64,000 nucleotides of DNA from Hymenobacter gelipurpurascens (lineage in GTDB: Bacteria > Bacteroidota > Bacteroidia > Cytophagales > Hymenobacteraceae). This document shows positions 1-9,311 of the stretch, piece after piece. The position numbers and the translations under genes were made by a program. The notes under the pieces were generated by a model. It did not search any database, was not told where the DNA came from, and worked only from the letters and a program-made list of their open reading frames with translations. The first letter of the stretch is position 1, and every line of letters begins with the position of its first letter. The stretch lies in contig NZ_FYEW01000002.1 in NCBI RefSeq assembly GCF_900187375.1, positions 1 through 64,000 on the forward strand, in the 5' to 3' direction.

Positions 1-60
1 GGCCGGCTCATCTAGCCGGCGTGTTTCTCTTTTCTTTACGCTGCCCACCGAAGCGGGCGA

Positions 61-91
61 CAAAGGTAAGAGCTTATGTTCAGCTGGCAAA
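61..91 (-). promoter_or_regulatory. Leftward promoter, repeat unit 4
   Basis: Minus strand: TTTG (88-91), 19-base spacer, TACCTTTG (61-68), followed by TCGCCCGCTTC. It is the copy nearest the window edge. A short hairpin (GCCGGCT/AGCCGGC, 2-8 and 14-20) lies downstream of it. Confidence 0.7.
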
Positions 92-154
92 CTTTCTGGA
101 GAAATTCTTTTTCTCAGTTCGTGTGCCGTAACCCCTTCCAGTTGAAGCGGGCTG

Positions 155-186
155 CAAAGGTAAGAACCTTTTTACTTGCTTTGCAA
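155..186 (-). promoter_or_regulatory. Leftward promoter, repeat unit 3
   Basis: Minus strand: TTG (184-186), 21-base spacer, TACCTTTG (155-162), followed by CAGCCCGCTTC. Confidence 0.7.
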
Positions 187-263
187 CTCAAAAAGCGGAA
201 AAGTTTTTTCAGGCTTTCGTCGTTTCCAGCCCGCTAGGCCTCTTTCGAGGTGAAGCGGGGGTG

Positions 264-293
264 CAAAGGTAACCAGCTTTTCTCTACTTCCAA
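264..293 (-). promoter_or_regulatory. Leftward promoter, repeat unit 2
   Basis: Minus strand: TTG (291-293), 19-base spacer, TACCTTTG (264-271), followed by CACCCCCGCTTC. Confidence 0.7.
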
Positions 294-355
294 GCCCGAG
301 GCCAAATTTCTTTTTTCTCGGTCGAAGACGAAGCGCTTCCGGTCGAAGCGGGTGG

Positions 356-387
356 CAAAGGTAAGACCAAGATCTTCGACTTTCCAA
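356..387 (-). promoter_or_regulatory. Leftward promoter, repeat unit 1
   Basis: Minus strand: TTG (385-387), 21-base spacer, TACCTTTG (356-363), followed by CCACCCGCTTC. This is an exact match to the Bacteroidota TTG/TAnnTTTG pattern. Confidence 0.7.
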
Positions 388-652
388 CTCCCCGCGTAAC
401 TTTCTTTTCTGCGTTTCCGTAGCCCCGATCCGTTCGATTTGGGAGTGCAAAAGTGCACGACTGTTTCTGTATTTCCTAGTGTATACCTAAAGTTTCTTGG
501 CCACTATGTGACCAGCTGCTCTGGGTTGGCTGTGGAATAACTACTTACGTAGCGAGATTGGTTCACACTAAAGTAAAGATTTCTAAATAAAGTCGGGAAG
601 TTCGTTGCACTACGCTCTGTAGGCCTATACAAGCTTTATAAAAGCACTAAAC

Positions 653-687
653 AAAAAAGCCGAGCAACAAAGAATGTCACTCGGCTT
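653..687 (-). terminator. Terminator after purA
   Basis: On the minus strand, GCCGAG and CTCGGC pair around a 15-base loop and are followed by six T. It lies about 25 bases past the purA stop. The stretch 456-652 before it holds no recognisable gene. Confidence 0.75.
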
Positions 688-712
688 CTAACTTTACTTA
701 TAGGAGTAATCC

Positions 713-1984
713 TTACTGCAAATGCAGTGTGCTTACCCGATCTGGCCCCACACTCACAATACTTACAGGAACCTCCAGATGTTTTTCCAAGAACTGAACG
801 TAGCTTTTCAATTCAGCTGGTAAGGCATTGGAGTCCGTCACTTCTTGCAGATTGGTGCGCCAACCTGGTAGACTCTCATATATAGGAGTCATATTCTGCA
901 GGTCGCCGTGGTCCGGAAGATGGTCCGTTTGCTTGCCATCGGCAGTGAGATAGTGGGTGCAGACCTGTATTTCCTCAAACTCGTCGAGGACATCTGCTTT
1001 CATTAAGTGTATTTCCGTTACGCCATTCAGCATGATGCTATAGCGTAGGGCGGGCAAATCGATCCAGCCGCAACGACGAGGGCGTCCGGTAGTAGAGCCA
1101 AACTCGCGGCCAGCCTGGCGAATCTGCTCCCCTACTTCATCTAGCAGCTCTGTTGGGAATGGTCCGCTGCCTACGCGGGTGCAGTAAGCTTTGCTGATAC
1201 CATATACTTTCTTGATGTGACTAGGGGCAATGCCTAGGCCAGTGCAGGCACCTGCTACAATAGTGCTGGAGGAAGTAACGTACGGATACGTGCCAAAATC
1301 AATGTCGAGCATGGAGCCTTGCGCACCTTCGGCCAGAACGTTTTTGCCTTGCTTGAGCAAATCGTTGAGTAGATATTCTGTATCCGTCAGTTGTAGGGTG
1401 CGCAAGAATTCTACAGCAGAGAAGAAGTCTGCTTCAAAATCCGCTATTTCTAGTTCCTTCCCGTGGAACTGCGCCAACTGCGTGTGGCGGGCTACTGCTT
1501 CTTGATACCGTTCGTTGAAATCAGGAAGGATAATATCTCCAACGCGTAGGCCAGTACGGCCAATCTTGTCTTGATACGTAGGCCCTATGCCTTTCAGGGT
1601 AGAGCCAATTTTGCTGCCACCACGCGCTTCCTCATTAATCCGGTCGAGGGCGCGGTGTGAAGGCAAGATGAGCTGGGCCTTACGCGAAACGTACAGGTTC
1701 TTCGCCCAATCAATACCGCGGTCAGTGAGCTTTTGGAGTTCTTGGCGGAAAACGAAAGGATCGAGTACCACACCATTCCCTACTACATTAATAATGTGAG
1801 GGTGGAATATACCAGATGGCACTTGATGCAGGACGTGCTTGATACCATCGAAGGTAAGGGTATGGCCAGCATTGGGGCCGCCCTGAAAACGGGCTACTAC
1901 ATCATAGGTAGGGGCAAGTACATCTACGATTTTTCCTTTGCCCTCATCTCCCCACTGCAATCCAACTAGTACGTCAACGGGCAT
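713..1984 (-). CDS. purA: Adenylosuccinate synthetase
   Basis: This cytosolic enzyme joins IMP and aspartate, using GTP, to make adenylosuccinate, the first committed step to AMP. The 423-residue product has the usual family length. The N-terminal loop GDEGKGK (12-18) supplies the catalytic Asp13, and GGPNAGHT (35-42) supplies His41. The arginine-rich STTGRPRRCGW segment in the C-terminal half binds GTP and IMP. Its ATG shares a base with the stop codon of the STAS gene upstream (TAATG), so it is the third gene of a fur-STAS-purA operon and is probably translated by coupling. A good hairpin terminator follows. Confidence 0.97.
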   Translation of the reverse strand: MPVDVLVGLQWGDEGKGKIVDVLAPTYDVVARFQGGPNAGHTLTFDGIKHVLHQVPSGIFHPHIINVVGNGVVLDPFVFRQELQKLTDRGIDWAKNLYVSRKAQLILPSHRALDRINEEARGGSKIGSTLKGIGPTYQDKIGRTGLRVGDIILPDFNERYQEAVARHTQLAQFHGKELEIADFEADFFSAVEFLRTLQLTDTEYLLNDLLKQGKNVLAEGAQGSMLDIDFGTYPYVTSSSTIVAGACTGLGIAPSHIKKVYGISKAYCTRVGSGPFPTELLDEVGEQIRQAGREFGSTTGRPRRCGWIDLPALRYSIMLNGVTEIHLMKADVLDEFEEIQVCTHYLTADGKQTDHLPDHGDLQNMTPIYESLPGWRTNLQEVTDSNALPAELKSYVQFLEKHLEVPVSIVSVGPDRVSTLHLQ

Positions 1985-2331
1985 TAGTTTGTGGCTTTTA
2001 ACTGTTGAGCGGCTGATGCTTCATCGTCCGCAATAGAAAAAATGGCGTTCAGCTTGGTTAGAGCCAACATCTTACGCGGATGATCAGCTGGATTGATTAA
2101 GAGCATCTCCCCCCCACGGCTGCGGAACTTAGTTAGCAACGACACCAATACACCAATGCCGGTGCTATTGATGTAGCGAATCCCGGACAAGTCTACTGCG
2201 CAGTTGCGGAGGTCTTCGCCGAGGTGCTGATCGACGCTTTGAAGGAGTTGCTGGGTATCGGGGCTACCGATTAGGTCGCCGGAAAGGCGCACAAAGAGGA
2301 TACCGTCCTGGACGGTGGAATCAGTTTTCAT
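1984..2331 (-). CDS. STAS-domain protein (anti-anti-sigma-factor type)
   Basis: A 115-residue single STAS domain resembling SpoIIAA/RsbV-type antagonists, which bind anti-sigma kinases and are switched by serine phosphorylation. The segment AVDLSGIRYINSTGIG (about 45-60) matches the conserved loop, with Ser56 at the phosphorylatable position. I chose the ATG at 2331 because it overlaps the fur stop codon as ATGA, and an upstream in-frame extension would lie inside fur. No anti-sigma kinase or phosphatase partner lies in the window. A role in controlling purA or iron/redox response is only suggested by the operon. Confidence 0.88.
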   Translation of the reverse strand: MKTDSTVQDGILFVRLSGDLIGSPDTQQLLQSVDQHLGEDLRNCAVDLSGIRYINSTGIGVLVSLLTKFRSRGGEMLLINPADHPRKMLALTKLNAIFSIADDEASAAQQLKATN

Positions 2332-2819
2332 TCGGCTAGAGAGCGGGCAGCGGCTTTTGCGCGGCAGTCGCCGCATACGCCGTAAAGGTTTAAAGAGTGG
2401 TGCAAGATATGGAAGTTGAGTAACTCCCCGACCATTGTCTGGATGCCATGGATGCGCGGGTCGCAAAACTCCACCACTTTATGACACTCCGTACAAATGA
2501 CATGGTCGTGCTGGCGGTAGCCGTAGCTCTTCTCATACTGGGCTAGATTTCGGCCAAACTGATGCTTACTGACTAGGCCATGCTCCACCAGCAAATCCAA
2601 CGTATTATATACCGTTGCACGGCTAACCTGCAGGCCCTGCTCCTTCATACCTGCGAAGAGTTCTTCTACATCAAAGTGCCCGGTACGCGAGTAGATTTCT
2701 TCTAGGATGGCATACCGCTCCGAAGTTTTGCGCAGGCCTTTATTCTCGAGATATGCTGTGAAGATCTTCTTCACCTCCTCATATTTCTCTTTATCGAGAT
2801 GCTTCTCCGTTATGGACAT
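2328..2819 (-). CDS. fur: Fur-family metal/peroxide-responsive repressor
   Basis: A 163-residue transcriptional repressor. The N-terminal winged helix carries the DNA-reading helix VSRATVYNTLDLL, and the C-terminal dimer domain carries HDHVICTEC with a later GVCGDC, two CxxC pairs typical of a structural zinc site. Fur, PerR and Zur cannot be told apart from sequence alone. The ATG at 2819 is preferred over a TTG three codons earlier. A perfect palindrome just upstream (2829-2842) could be its own operator. It is the first gene of an operon with the STAS protein and purA, overlapping the STAS start by four bases. Confidence 0.92.
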   Translation of the reverse strand: MSITEKHLDKEKYEEVKKIFTAYLENKGLRKTSERYAILEEIYSRTGHFDVEELFAGMKEQGLQVSRATVYNTLDLLVEHGLVSKHQFGRNLAQYEKSYGYRQHDHVICTECHKVVEFCDPRIHGIQTMVGELLNFHILHHSLNLYGVCGDCRAKAAARSLAE

Positions 2820-2828
2820 TTTTGGCAA

Positions 2829-2842
2829 CCTTATATATAAGG
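2829..2842. promoter_or_regulatory. Palindrome upstream of fur, candidate operator
   Basis: CCTTATATATAAGG is a perfect 14-base palindrome ten bases before the fur ATG. Its A/T-rich dyad form and position suggest autoregulation, but it does not match the classical Fur box closely. Confidence 0.4.
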
Positions 2843-2974
2843 AGTAAAACAGCTGAATTCTATAAGAGGTTTTCTCTGGCTTCGTTGGTTGCAGCCACGA
2901 TAAACTGACTTAACAACCAAGCGCGTTTCCTTCTCCTTGTACTGTTTTATACCCTACACTTTTGTTTAAATTTT

Positions 2975-5194
2975 TTAAGGCCTAACCTGTGAATCAAAGC
3001 GTTCTACCTGAAGCACGCCGCTCACCCTGGACAACCGCTGAATCAATTTATCGAGATGTGCGGTGTCGTTGACAAAGACCATAATCTGGCCTTCAAACAT
3101 TCCGTCGTTTGAGTCGATGGTGATAGAGCGCATGTTCACTTTAAGGCTGTTGCTGATGATGCGGGTCACATCATTTACCAGGCCTACGCGGTCGGAGCCT
3201 TTGATGCGGATACCGGCCAGGAAGGCTAGCTCCAGCTGCTCGGTCCATTTGGCACGCACGATGCGGTTGCCGTAGTTCGACATCATCTGCACTGCTTTTG
3301 GGCAGGATGTCCGGTGAATCACAATGCCTTGGTCGGTTTCGAAGCCGAACACATCGTCGCCGGGGATGGGGTTGCAGCACGGAGCAATGGTGTAATCGAA
3401 CTTATCCGTCCTCTCCCCTATTACCAACATGTTGGCACTGACACCCCGAATCTTCTGCACCTCATGGTCGAAAGCTTTGGGTTCCAGCATAGAAGGTGGC
3501 CTAGGAACTTCGACACTGGCATCAAACAGATCGGCCTTGATTTCGCGGCCGTCAATCTGGCCTATAGCCACGCGGTAGAAGAACTCCTGAATACTGTGGG
3601 TATTAAAGTGGGCCAGCAGCCGGTTGAGATTATCCTGCGAGTACTCTAATCCCAGCAGTTCCAGCCGCTTTTCGACCAAGAATCGTCCGTCTTCAGATTT
3701 AGCCTTCTTATCGTCCCGCAGCCAATCCTTTATTCTACTGCGTGCTTTCGATGTGATGACGTATTGCAGCCATTCTTCCGTAGGCCTCTGCTTTTGCGAG
3801 GTCAGAATCTCTACCTGGTCACCGTTGCGAAGTTCGTAGCTGAGCGGCTGTAGCTTCTGGTTTACTTTAGCCCCGAGGCACCTTAGGCCTATGTGCGTAT
3901 GAATTTCAAAAGCGAAGTCTAGCGCGGTGGCTTTATCAGGCAGGATAACTAATTTTCCTTTGGGCGTGAAGGCGTATACCTCCTTCACGAATAGGTTCTG
4001 CCGGAACTCATCCATGAACTCCAGGGCGCTGGAATTATTGGTTTCGAGCATTTCGCGGACTTTATTGATCCAGGCTTCCAGCGTCGATTCAGGCTGGATG
4101 GCGCCGGAGTCTTTATACTTCCAGTGCGCGGCGTAGCCTTTCTCGGCAATGTCGTCCATGCGCCGGCTCCGGATCTGTACTTCCACCCACTGCCCGGAGC
4201 GCGACATAACTGTAGTGTGCAACGACTCGTAGCCGTTGGCTTTAGGCGTGCTCACCCAGTCGCGCAGACGGTCGGGGTTTGGTTGATAAAAGTCCGTGAC
4301 GATGGAATACACCTGCCAGCAGGCAGCTTTTTCCTGTTCTGGCGGCACATCCAGAATAACCCGAATGGCAAACAGGTCATACACCTCATCAAAGGTGATG
4401 TTCTGCTTGCGCATTTTCTTCAGGATAGAGTAAATGCTTTTGGGGCGGCCTTTAATTTCGTAGCCGAAGCCTTGCGCTTTAAGCTCGTCATCAATCGGCA
4501 ACACAAACTCCTTAATAAAGCGGTTGCGGGCGCTGCGGCTCTGGCGCACCCGGTTCACCAGCTCATTATATACGTCGGTGTCAGTGTACTTCAGGTACAG
4601 GTCTTCCAGCTCCGTCTTGATGGCGTATAGGCCTAGACGGTGGGCTAGCGGCGCGTAGAGGTAAATCGTTTCGGAAGCAATTTTGAGCTGCTTGTGACGC
4701 GGCATCGAGTCCAGCGTCCGCATATTGTGCAGGCGGTCGGCGAGCTTGATGAGAATAACGCGCACGTCTTCCGAAAGCGTGAGCAGCATCTTACGGAAGT
4801 TCTCGGCTTGCTCAGAAGTACCGTACTCAAATACGCCTGAGATTTTGGTGAGGCCATCGACGATACGCGCCACCTTGTTCCCGAACTCGCGTTCTACATC
4901 GGCAATTTCCCAGGGTGTGTCTTCTACCACATCATGGAGCAAGGCGGCCACAATACTGGTGGTGCCTAAGCCTATCTCCTCCACCACAATCTGGGCTACG
5001 GCCAGTGGATGCAGAATATACGGCTCGCCGGACTTGCGGCGCATTTCTTTGTGCGCCTCTAAGGATGTATTGAAAGCCTTTTTAATAAGCTTCGCGTCGC
5101 CTTCCTTTAAATAAGGCTTGGCAGTGCGGAGCAGGCGGCGGTAGTGACGCAGTATTTCCTGACGTTCTACTTCGGGGTCGATGACAGTAGGCAT
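2975..5194 (-). CDS. Bifunctional (p)ppGpp synthetase/hydrolase, RelA/SpoT family
   Basis: This 739-residue enzyme makes and degrades the stringent-response alarmone. Domains in order: HD hydrolase with HDVVEDT (His87, Asp88); nucleotidyltransferase with NGYESLHTTV and the downstream EVQIRS and GYAAHWKYK motifs; TGS domain (VYAFTPKGKL region); helical and zinc-finger-like region with adjacent Cys (APCCNPIPGDD); C-terminal ACT domain. Both catalytic domains keep their key residues, so it should be bifunctional, as expected for the single long Rel of this phylum. The ATG at 5194 is preferred over a TTG seven codons upstream. Confidence 0.96.
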   Translation of the reverse strand: MPTVIDPEVERQEILRHYRRLLRTAKPYLKEGDAKLIKKAFNTSLEAHKEMRRKSGEPYILHPLAVAQIVVEEIGLGTTSIVAALLHDVVEDTPWEIADVEREFGNKVARIVDGLTKISGVFEYGTSEQAENFRKMLLTLSEDVRVILIKLADRLHNMRTLDSMPRHKQLKIASETIYLYAPLAHRLGLYAIKTELEDLYLKYTDTDVYNELVNRVRQSRSARNRFIKEFVLPIDDELKAQGFGYEIKGRPKSIYSILKKMRKQNITFDEVYDLFAIRVILDVPPEQEKAACWQVYSIVTDFYQPNPDRLRDWVSTPKANGYESLHTTVMSRSGQWVEVQIRSRRMDDIAEKGYAAHWKYKDSGAIQPESTLEAWINKVREMLETNNSSALEFMDEFRQNLFVKEVYAFTPKGKLVILPDKATALDFAFEIHTHIGLRCLGAKVNQKLQPLSYELRNGDQVEILTSQKQRPTEEWLQYVITSKARSRIKDWLRDDKKAKSEDGRFLVEKRLELLGLEYSQDNLNRLLAHFNTHSIQEFFYRVAIGQIDGREIKADLFDASVEVPRPPSMLEPKAFDHEVQKIRGVSANMLVIGERTDKFDYTIAPCCNPIPGDDVFGFETDQGIVIHRTSCPKAVQMMSNYGNRIVRAKWTEQLELAFLAGIRIKGSDRVGLVNDVTRIISNSLKVNMRSITIDSNDGMFEGQIMVFVNDTAHLDKLIQRLSRVSGVLQVERFDSQVRP

Positions 5195-5382
5195 GGTACG
5201 CGGGCGACGCAGCAAGCGCCGGAGTAAGGACTGCTAAGGTACGGTATACAGCACCAGCATAAGTTAGTACTGAAGAGGAATTTCTGGGCCAGATATAGTC
5301 CCTTTCCTCTTAGAACAAGCCGCTAGGCCAGTTGGTGCAACCGCTGAACCCCCGTCTTTTATTTCTTTTAATGACGAGTAGG

Positions 5383-5413
5383 TTTGTTTTTAAAAAAGCC
5401 TTGTGTAGTTTTG
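5383..5413 (+). promoter_or_regulatory. Promoter of tRNA-Leu
   Basis: TTTG (5383-5386), 19 bases, TAGTTTTG (5406-5413), a perfect Bacteroidota promoter. The following GCGCCCCCG resembles the C-rich stretch after the -7 boxes of the array at 1-460. Confidence 0.8.
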
Positions 5414-5440
5414 CGCCCCCGAGGCAGTAGGCTTCCGGAC

Positions 5441-5522
5441 GCGGATGTGGCGAAATTGGTAGACGTGCCAGACTTAGGATCTGGTGCCGCAAGGCGTGTG
5501 GGTTCGAGTCCCTCCATCCGCA
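5441..5522 (+). tRNA. tRNA-Leu (anticodon UAG)
   Basis: An 82-base tRNA with acceptor arms GCGGATG (5441-5447) and CATCCGC (5515-5521), discriminator A, a D-loop, anticodon loop CTTAGGA giving anticodon TAG, the long variable arm of class II leucine tRNAs, and T-arm GGTTCGAGTCC. CCA is not encoded. It reads CUA and other CUN codons. CUA is the codon favoured by the local TAGGCC word. Confidence 0.96.
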
Positions 5523-5556
5523 CTTACTTTTTTGGTTTTTCAAAAAAACCGCTTCT

Positions 5557-5593
5557 AAACCCTCAACCCACCCGTTGGGGGTTTATTTTTTTA
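5557..5593 (+). terminator. Terminator after tRNA-Leu
   Basis: AAACCC and GGGTTT segments pair across a short loop, followed by a run of T (5587-5592). It lies between the tRNA and trigger factor. Confidence 0.65.
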
Positions 5594-5649
5594 TTCGGGT
5601 TTCGGCCCGCTGTTCACACCCACGTAGTACCCTTAACCGACAACCCGTT

Positions 5650-6978
5650 TTGGACATTACCCTCGACAAGAAAGACGACCAGCTGAGTGCCATCCTGACA
5701 GTAAACCTAACGGAGGCTGACTACGCTCCCGCCGTGGAGTCGAAGCTGAAGGAATACAGCAAAAAGGCGCAGATCAAAGGGTTCCGCCCGGGCAAAGTAC
5801 CCGTTACGCTGGTACGCAAAATGTACGGCAAGGGCATCCTGGTAGAGGAAATCAACGGCCTGCTGAGCAAGTCCGTTGATGACTATATCAAGGAGAACAA
5901 CCTGAAGATCCTCGGCGAGCCGATTCCGGTTCCGACCGATGTAGATTTCGATACGCAGAAAGACTACTCGTTCCAGTTCGAGCTAGGCCTGCTGCCCGAC
6001 TTTGAGCTGCCCGCCGACCAGGCTGTTGCCGTTGACCGCCACAAAGTGGAGCTCGACGAGAACACGCTGAAAGAGACCTACGAGCAGCTGGAGCGTCAGT
6101 TTGGCGAATCTATTGAGCCCGAAACGGCTGAAGCTACCGACTATATCTCGGGCAAGCTGAAAAAGGCTGACGAGGAAGGCGAAGGCCGCATCGTGTTGCT
6201 TCCCCTGAACAAGGTGAAGAACGGCGCTGACAAGTTCGTGGGCGTGAAAGTGGGTGACTCGGTTTCGTTTGACCTGAAAGATGCTTTCGACGGCGACGCT
6301 ACCGCTATTTCCAGCTTCTCGGGCATGAGCAAAGAGGAAGCCGGCATGGTAGAAGGCGAGTACACGATGAGCATTGAGAAAATTCAGCGTACTACACCTG
6401 CTGAGTTCAACCAAGACTTGTTCGACAAAGTATTCGGCAAAGACATCATCACGTCGAAAGAAGATTTCGATGAGAAGGTGCGCTCAACGGTACAGGAAAA
6501 CTACGACCGTGAGTCGGACAACCTGGTAAACCGTCAGATCATCGACAAGATGCTGGAAAGCACCACCATTGAGGTGCCGAAGGAGTTCTTCAAGAAGTGG
6601 TTGATCCGGGCCAACGAAGGCAAACTGACTGCTGAGCAGGTAGAAGAGCACTACGAGGACTACGAGAAGGAGCTGAAGTGGTCGATGATCCGCAACAAAG
6701 TGGTGGAAGCCAACGAGTTGAAGGTATCGAACGACGAAATCGTGGACCGCACGATGCAGAAGATTCTAGGCCAGTTCAACATGGAGATGACTCCGGAGCT
6801 GGAAGAATCGGTGCGCGGCTTTGCTGATAATTTCCTACGTCAGGAGAACGGCAAAAACTACGTAAACGAGTATGAAGCCATTCTGGCAGAGAAAGTGCTG
6901 GAAAACCTCCGCGGCAAAGTTGTTGTTAATGACAACTCGATTTCGGCTGAGGACTTCCGCAATCAGAATGCTGGCTAA
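5650..6978 (+). CDS. tig: Trigger factor (ribosome-associated chaperone)
   Basis: Trigger factor binds the ribosome exit tunnel and shields new proteins. The 442-residue product has the N-terminal ribosome-binding domain with the signature GFRPGKVPVTLVRKMYG, a short degenerate middle domain in the FKBP position, and a long helical C-terminal arm with SurA-like features. No ATG lies near the expected N-terminus. The TTG at 5650 gives the start DITLDKKDD that matches Bacteroidota homologues, while a longer TTG start at 5575 would fall inside the tRNA terminator. It is followed by its own terminator and then clpP and clpX, the familiar tig-clpP-clpX order. Confidence 0.93.
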   Translation: MDITLDKKDDQLSAILTVNLTEADYAPAVESKLKEYSKKAQIKGFRPGKVPVTLVRKMYGKGILVEEINGLLSKSVDDYIKENNLKILGEPIPVPTDVDFDTQKDYSFQFELGLLPDFELPADQAVAVDRHKVELDENTLKETYEQLERQFGESIEPETAEATDYISGKLKKADEEGEGRIVLLPLNKVKNGADKFVGVKVGDSVSFDLKDAFDGDATAISSFSGMSKEEAGMVEGEYTMSIEKIQRTTPAEFNQDLFDKVFGKDIITSKEDFDEKVRSTVQENYDRESDNLVNRQIIDKMLESTTIEVPKEFFKKWLIRANEGKLTAEQVEEHYEDYEKELKWSMIRNKVVEANELKVSNDEIVDRTMQKILGQFNMEMTPELEESVRGFADNFLRQENGKNYVNEYEAILAEKVLENLRGKVVVNDNSISAEDFRNQNAG

Positions 6979-7004
6979 GCGCTAACATTTTCGGTTTTCG
7001 AACC

Positions 7005-7043
7005 AACAAAAAAGCCCTTACTTGCCGTATGGGCTTTTTTGTT
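7005..7043 (+). terminator. Terminator after tig
   Basis: AACAAAAAAGCCC and GGGCTTTTTTGTT pair around a 13-base loop and give a T-tract on either strand. Confidence 0.85.
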
Positions 7044-7089
7044 GCCTATACTTTTCGTTTGACCTATTTCATCTCCCACTTTTTCTGCC

Positions 7090-7797
7090 ATGCTGAATAA
7101 AGAAGAGTTCCGCAAATTTGCCGTGAAAGGCCAGGGCCTCAGTGGCCTAGGTGTGGATCAATACATTCAACACGTAGAGGGTCAGACCCGCAATGGTCTG
7201 ATTATGCCTACTGGTATGACCCGCTCGGTAATTGAGGAACGCCCCACTCGCTTTGCCGAGATTGACGTGTTTTCGCGCCTGATCATGGACCGTATTGTGT
7301 TCCTGGGCACGGCCGTAGACGACTACGTAGCGAATATCCTGACCGCTCAGATGCTGTTTCTGGAGTCCGTAGACGCCAAGAAAGACATTCTGCTCTACAT
7401 CAACTCGCCCGGCGGCTCGGTTTATGCTGGCCTGGGTATCTATGATACCATGCAGTATGTGAACCCCGATGTGGCGACCATCTGCACTGGCCTAGCAGCC
7501 TCGATGGGTGCGGTATTGCTGGCGGGTGGTGCCAAAGACAAGCGCTCAGCTTTGCCCCACGCCCGTGTCATGATTCACCAGCCTTCGGGTGGCGCACAAG
7601 GCCAGTCGTCGGATATCGAAATCACGGCTCGTGAGATTCTAAAGCTCAAGAAAGAGCTGTACGATATCCTCGCCGAGCACACCGGCAAAACCTACCAGGA
7701 GATTCATGACAACTCGGACCGTGATTACTGGATGCGTGCTGATGAGGCCAAAGAGTACGGCCTGATTGACGAGGTCTTGGAGAAAAAGAAGGCCTAG
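7090..7797 (+). CDS. clpP: ATP-dependent Clp protease proteolytic subunit
   Basis: ClpP forms the 14-subunit barrel that degrades proteins fed by ClpX. At 235 residues it has a longer N-terminus than the Escherichia coli enzyme, as seen in this phylum. The active-site Ser138 lies in TGLAASMGA and His163 in ARVMIHQP, with the acidic partner further on; the handle region [15 protein letters not shown] is intact. It follows tig by about 110 bases behind a terminator and has its own terminator, so clpP and clpX can be transcribed separately. Confidence 0.97.
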   Translation: MLNKEEFRKFAVKGQGLSGLGVDQYIQHVEGQTRNGLIMPTGMTRSVIEERPTRFAEIDVFSRLIMDRIVFLGTAVDDYVANILTAQMLFLESVDAKKDILLYINSPGGSVYAGLGIYDTMQYVNPDVATICTGLAASMGAVLLAGGAKDKRSALPHARVMIHQPSGGAQGQSSDIEITAREILKLKKELYDILAEHTGKTYQEIHDNSDRDYWMRADEAKEYGLIDEVLEKKKA

Positions 7798-7847
7798 TTA
7801 CTGCACTAAGGTCATGTTTTGATTCGCTCAGCATGACGACTTTACAG

Positions 7848-7880
7848 GAAAAAGCTCGCTTCGGCGGGCTTTTTCTTTTT
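7848..7880 (+). terminator. Terminator after clpP
   Basis: AAAAAGCTCGC, loop TTCG, GCGGGCTTTTT: a GC stem capped by a stable tetraloop and flanked by A and T runs. Confidence 0.85.
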
Positions 7881-7936
7881 AATAGAGGCCTAGCATAGCG
7901 GCACTTTTTTAACGACGCAGGGCGTTGGCCTTTTCG

Positions 7937-7944
7937 TACCTTTG
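7937..7944 (+). promoter_or_regulatory. -7 box upstream of clpX
   Basis: TACCTTTG fits TAnnTTTG exactly and lies about 55 bases before the clpX ATG. No clear TTG is found at the proper -33 spacing. Confidence 0.5.
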
Positions 7945-7998
7945 AGGTAGGTTAGCGAAAGCAATCTATCCTCCCCTATCCAGAGAGTTACCCTGACA

Positions 7999-9220
<1,222 letters not shown>

Positions 9221-9222
<2 letters not shown>

Positions 9223-9298
9223 TTGTTCGTTCCAGGTAAAACAGAAGGCCCGACAGAAATTTCTGTCGGGCCTTCTGTTTTACCTGGAACGAACAATT
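9221..9298. terminator. 78-bp perfect palindrome, bidirectional terminator clpX/lpxB
   Basis: Two 39-base arms (9221-9259 and 9260-9298) are exact reverse complements with no spacer. The stem includes A/T-rich outer parts and a GC-rich inner part (AAGGCCCGACAG). It begins at the clpX stop codon and ends shortly before the lpxB stop, so it serves both converging genes. Confidence 0.85.
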
Positions 9299-9311
9299 GA
9301 AAACTAATGGC

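Larger units (their letters stand above)
1..460 (-). repeat. Array of four to five ~92-108 bp direct repeats with leftward promoters
   Basis: No gene fits this stretch. Read on the minus strand, a unit of about 92-108 bases repeats four times, with -7 boxes at 356-363, 264-271, 155-162 and 61-68. Each unit holds an A-rich block (GAGAAAAAGAAATT-like), a TTG or TTTG, 19 or 21 bases, TACCTTTG, and then a C-rich stretch ending in CCCGCTTC. A fifth, degraded copy (CACTTTTGC) lies near 444-452. The spacer lengths and boxes match the known Bacteroidota sigma-factor promoter. All point out of the window, so the target gene is not visible. Irregular unit length and diverged spacers argue against CRISPR. 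Confidence 0.8.

Noticed and set aside
172..458. Reading frames on the minus strand in the repeat array
   Set aside because: They run through repeated promoter boxes, differ in composition from real genes, and have no family features.
1..460. CRISPR-like array
   Set aside because: Units are about 100 bp with diverged interiors and only short conserved promoter parts; no cas genes and no uniform repeat/spacer lengths.
4124..4630. Long plus-strand frame inside the RelA/SpoT gene
   Set aside because: It is an opposite-strand shadow of a clear conserved gene.
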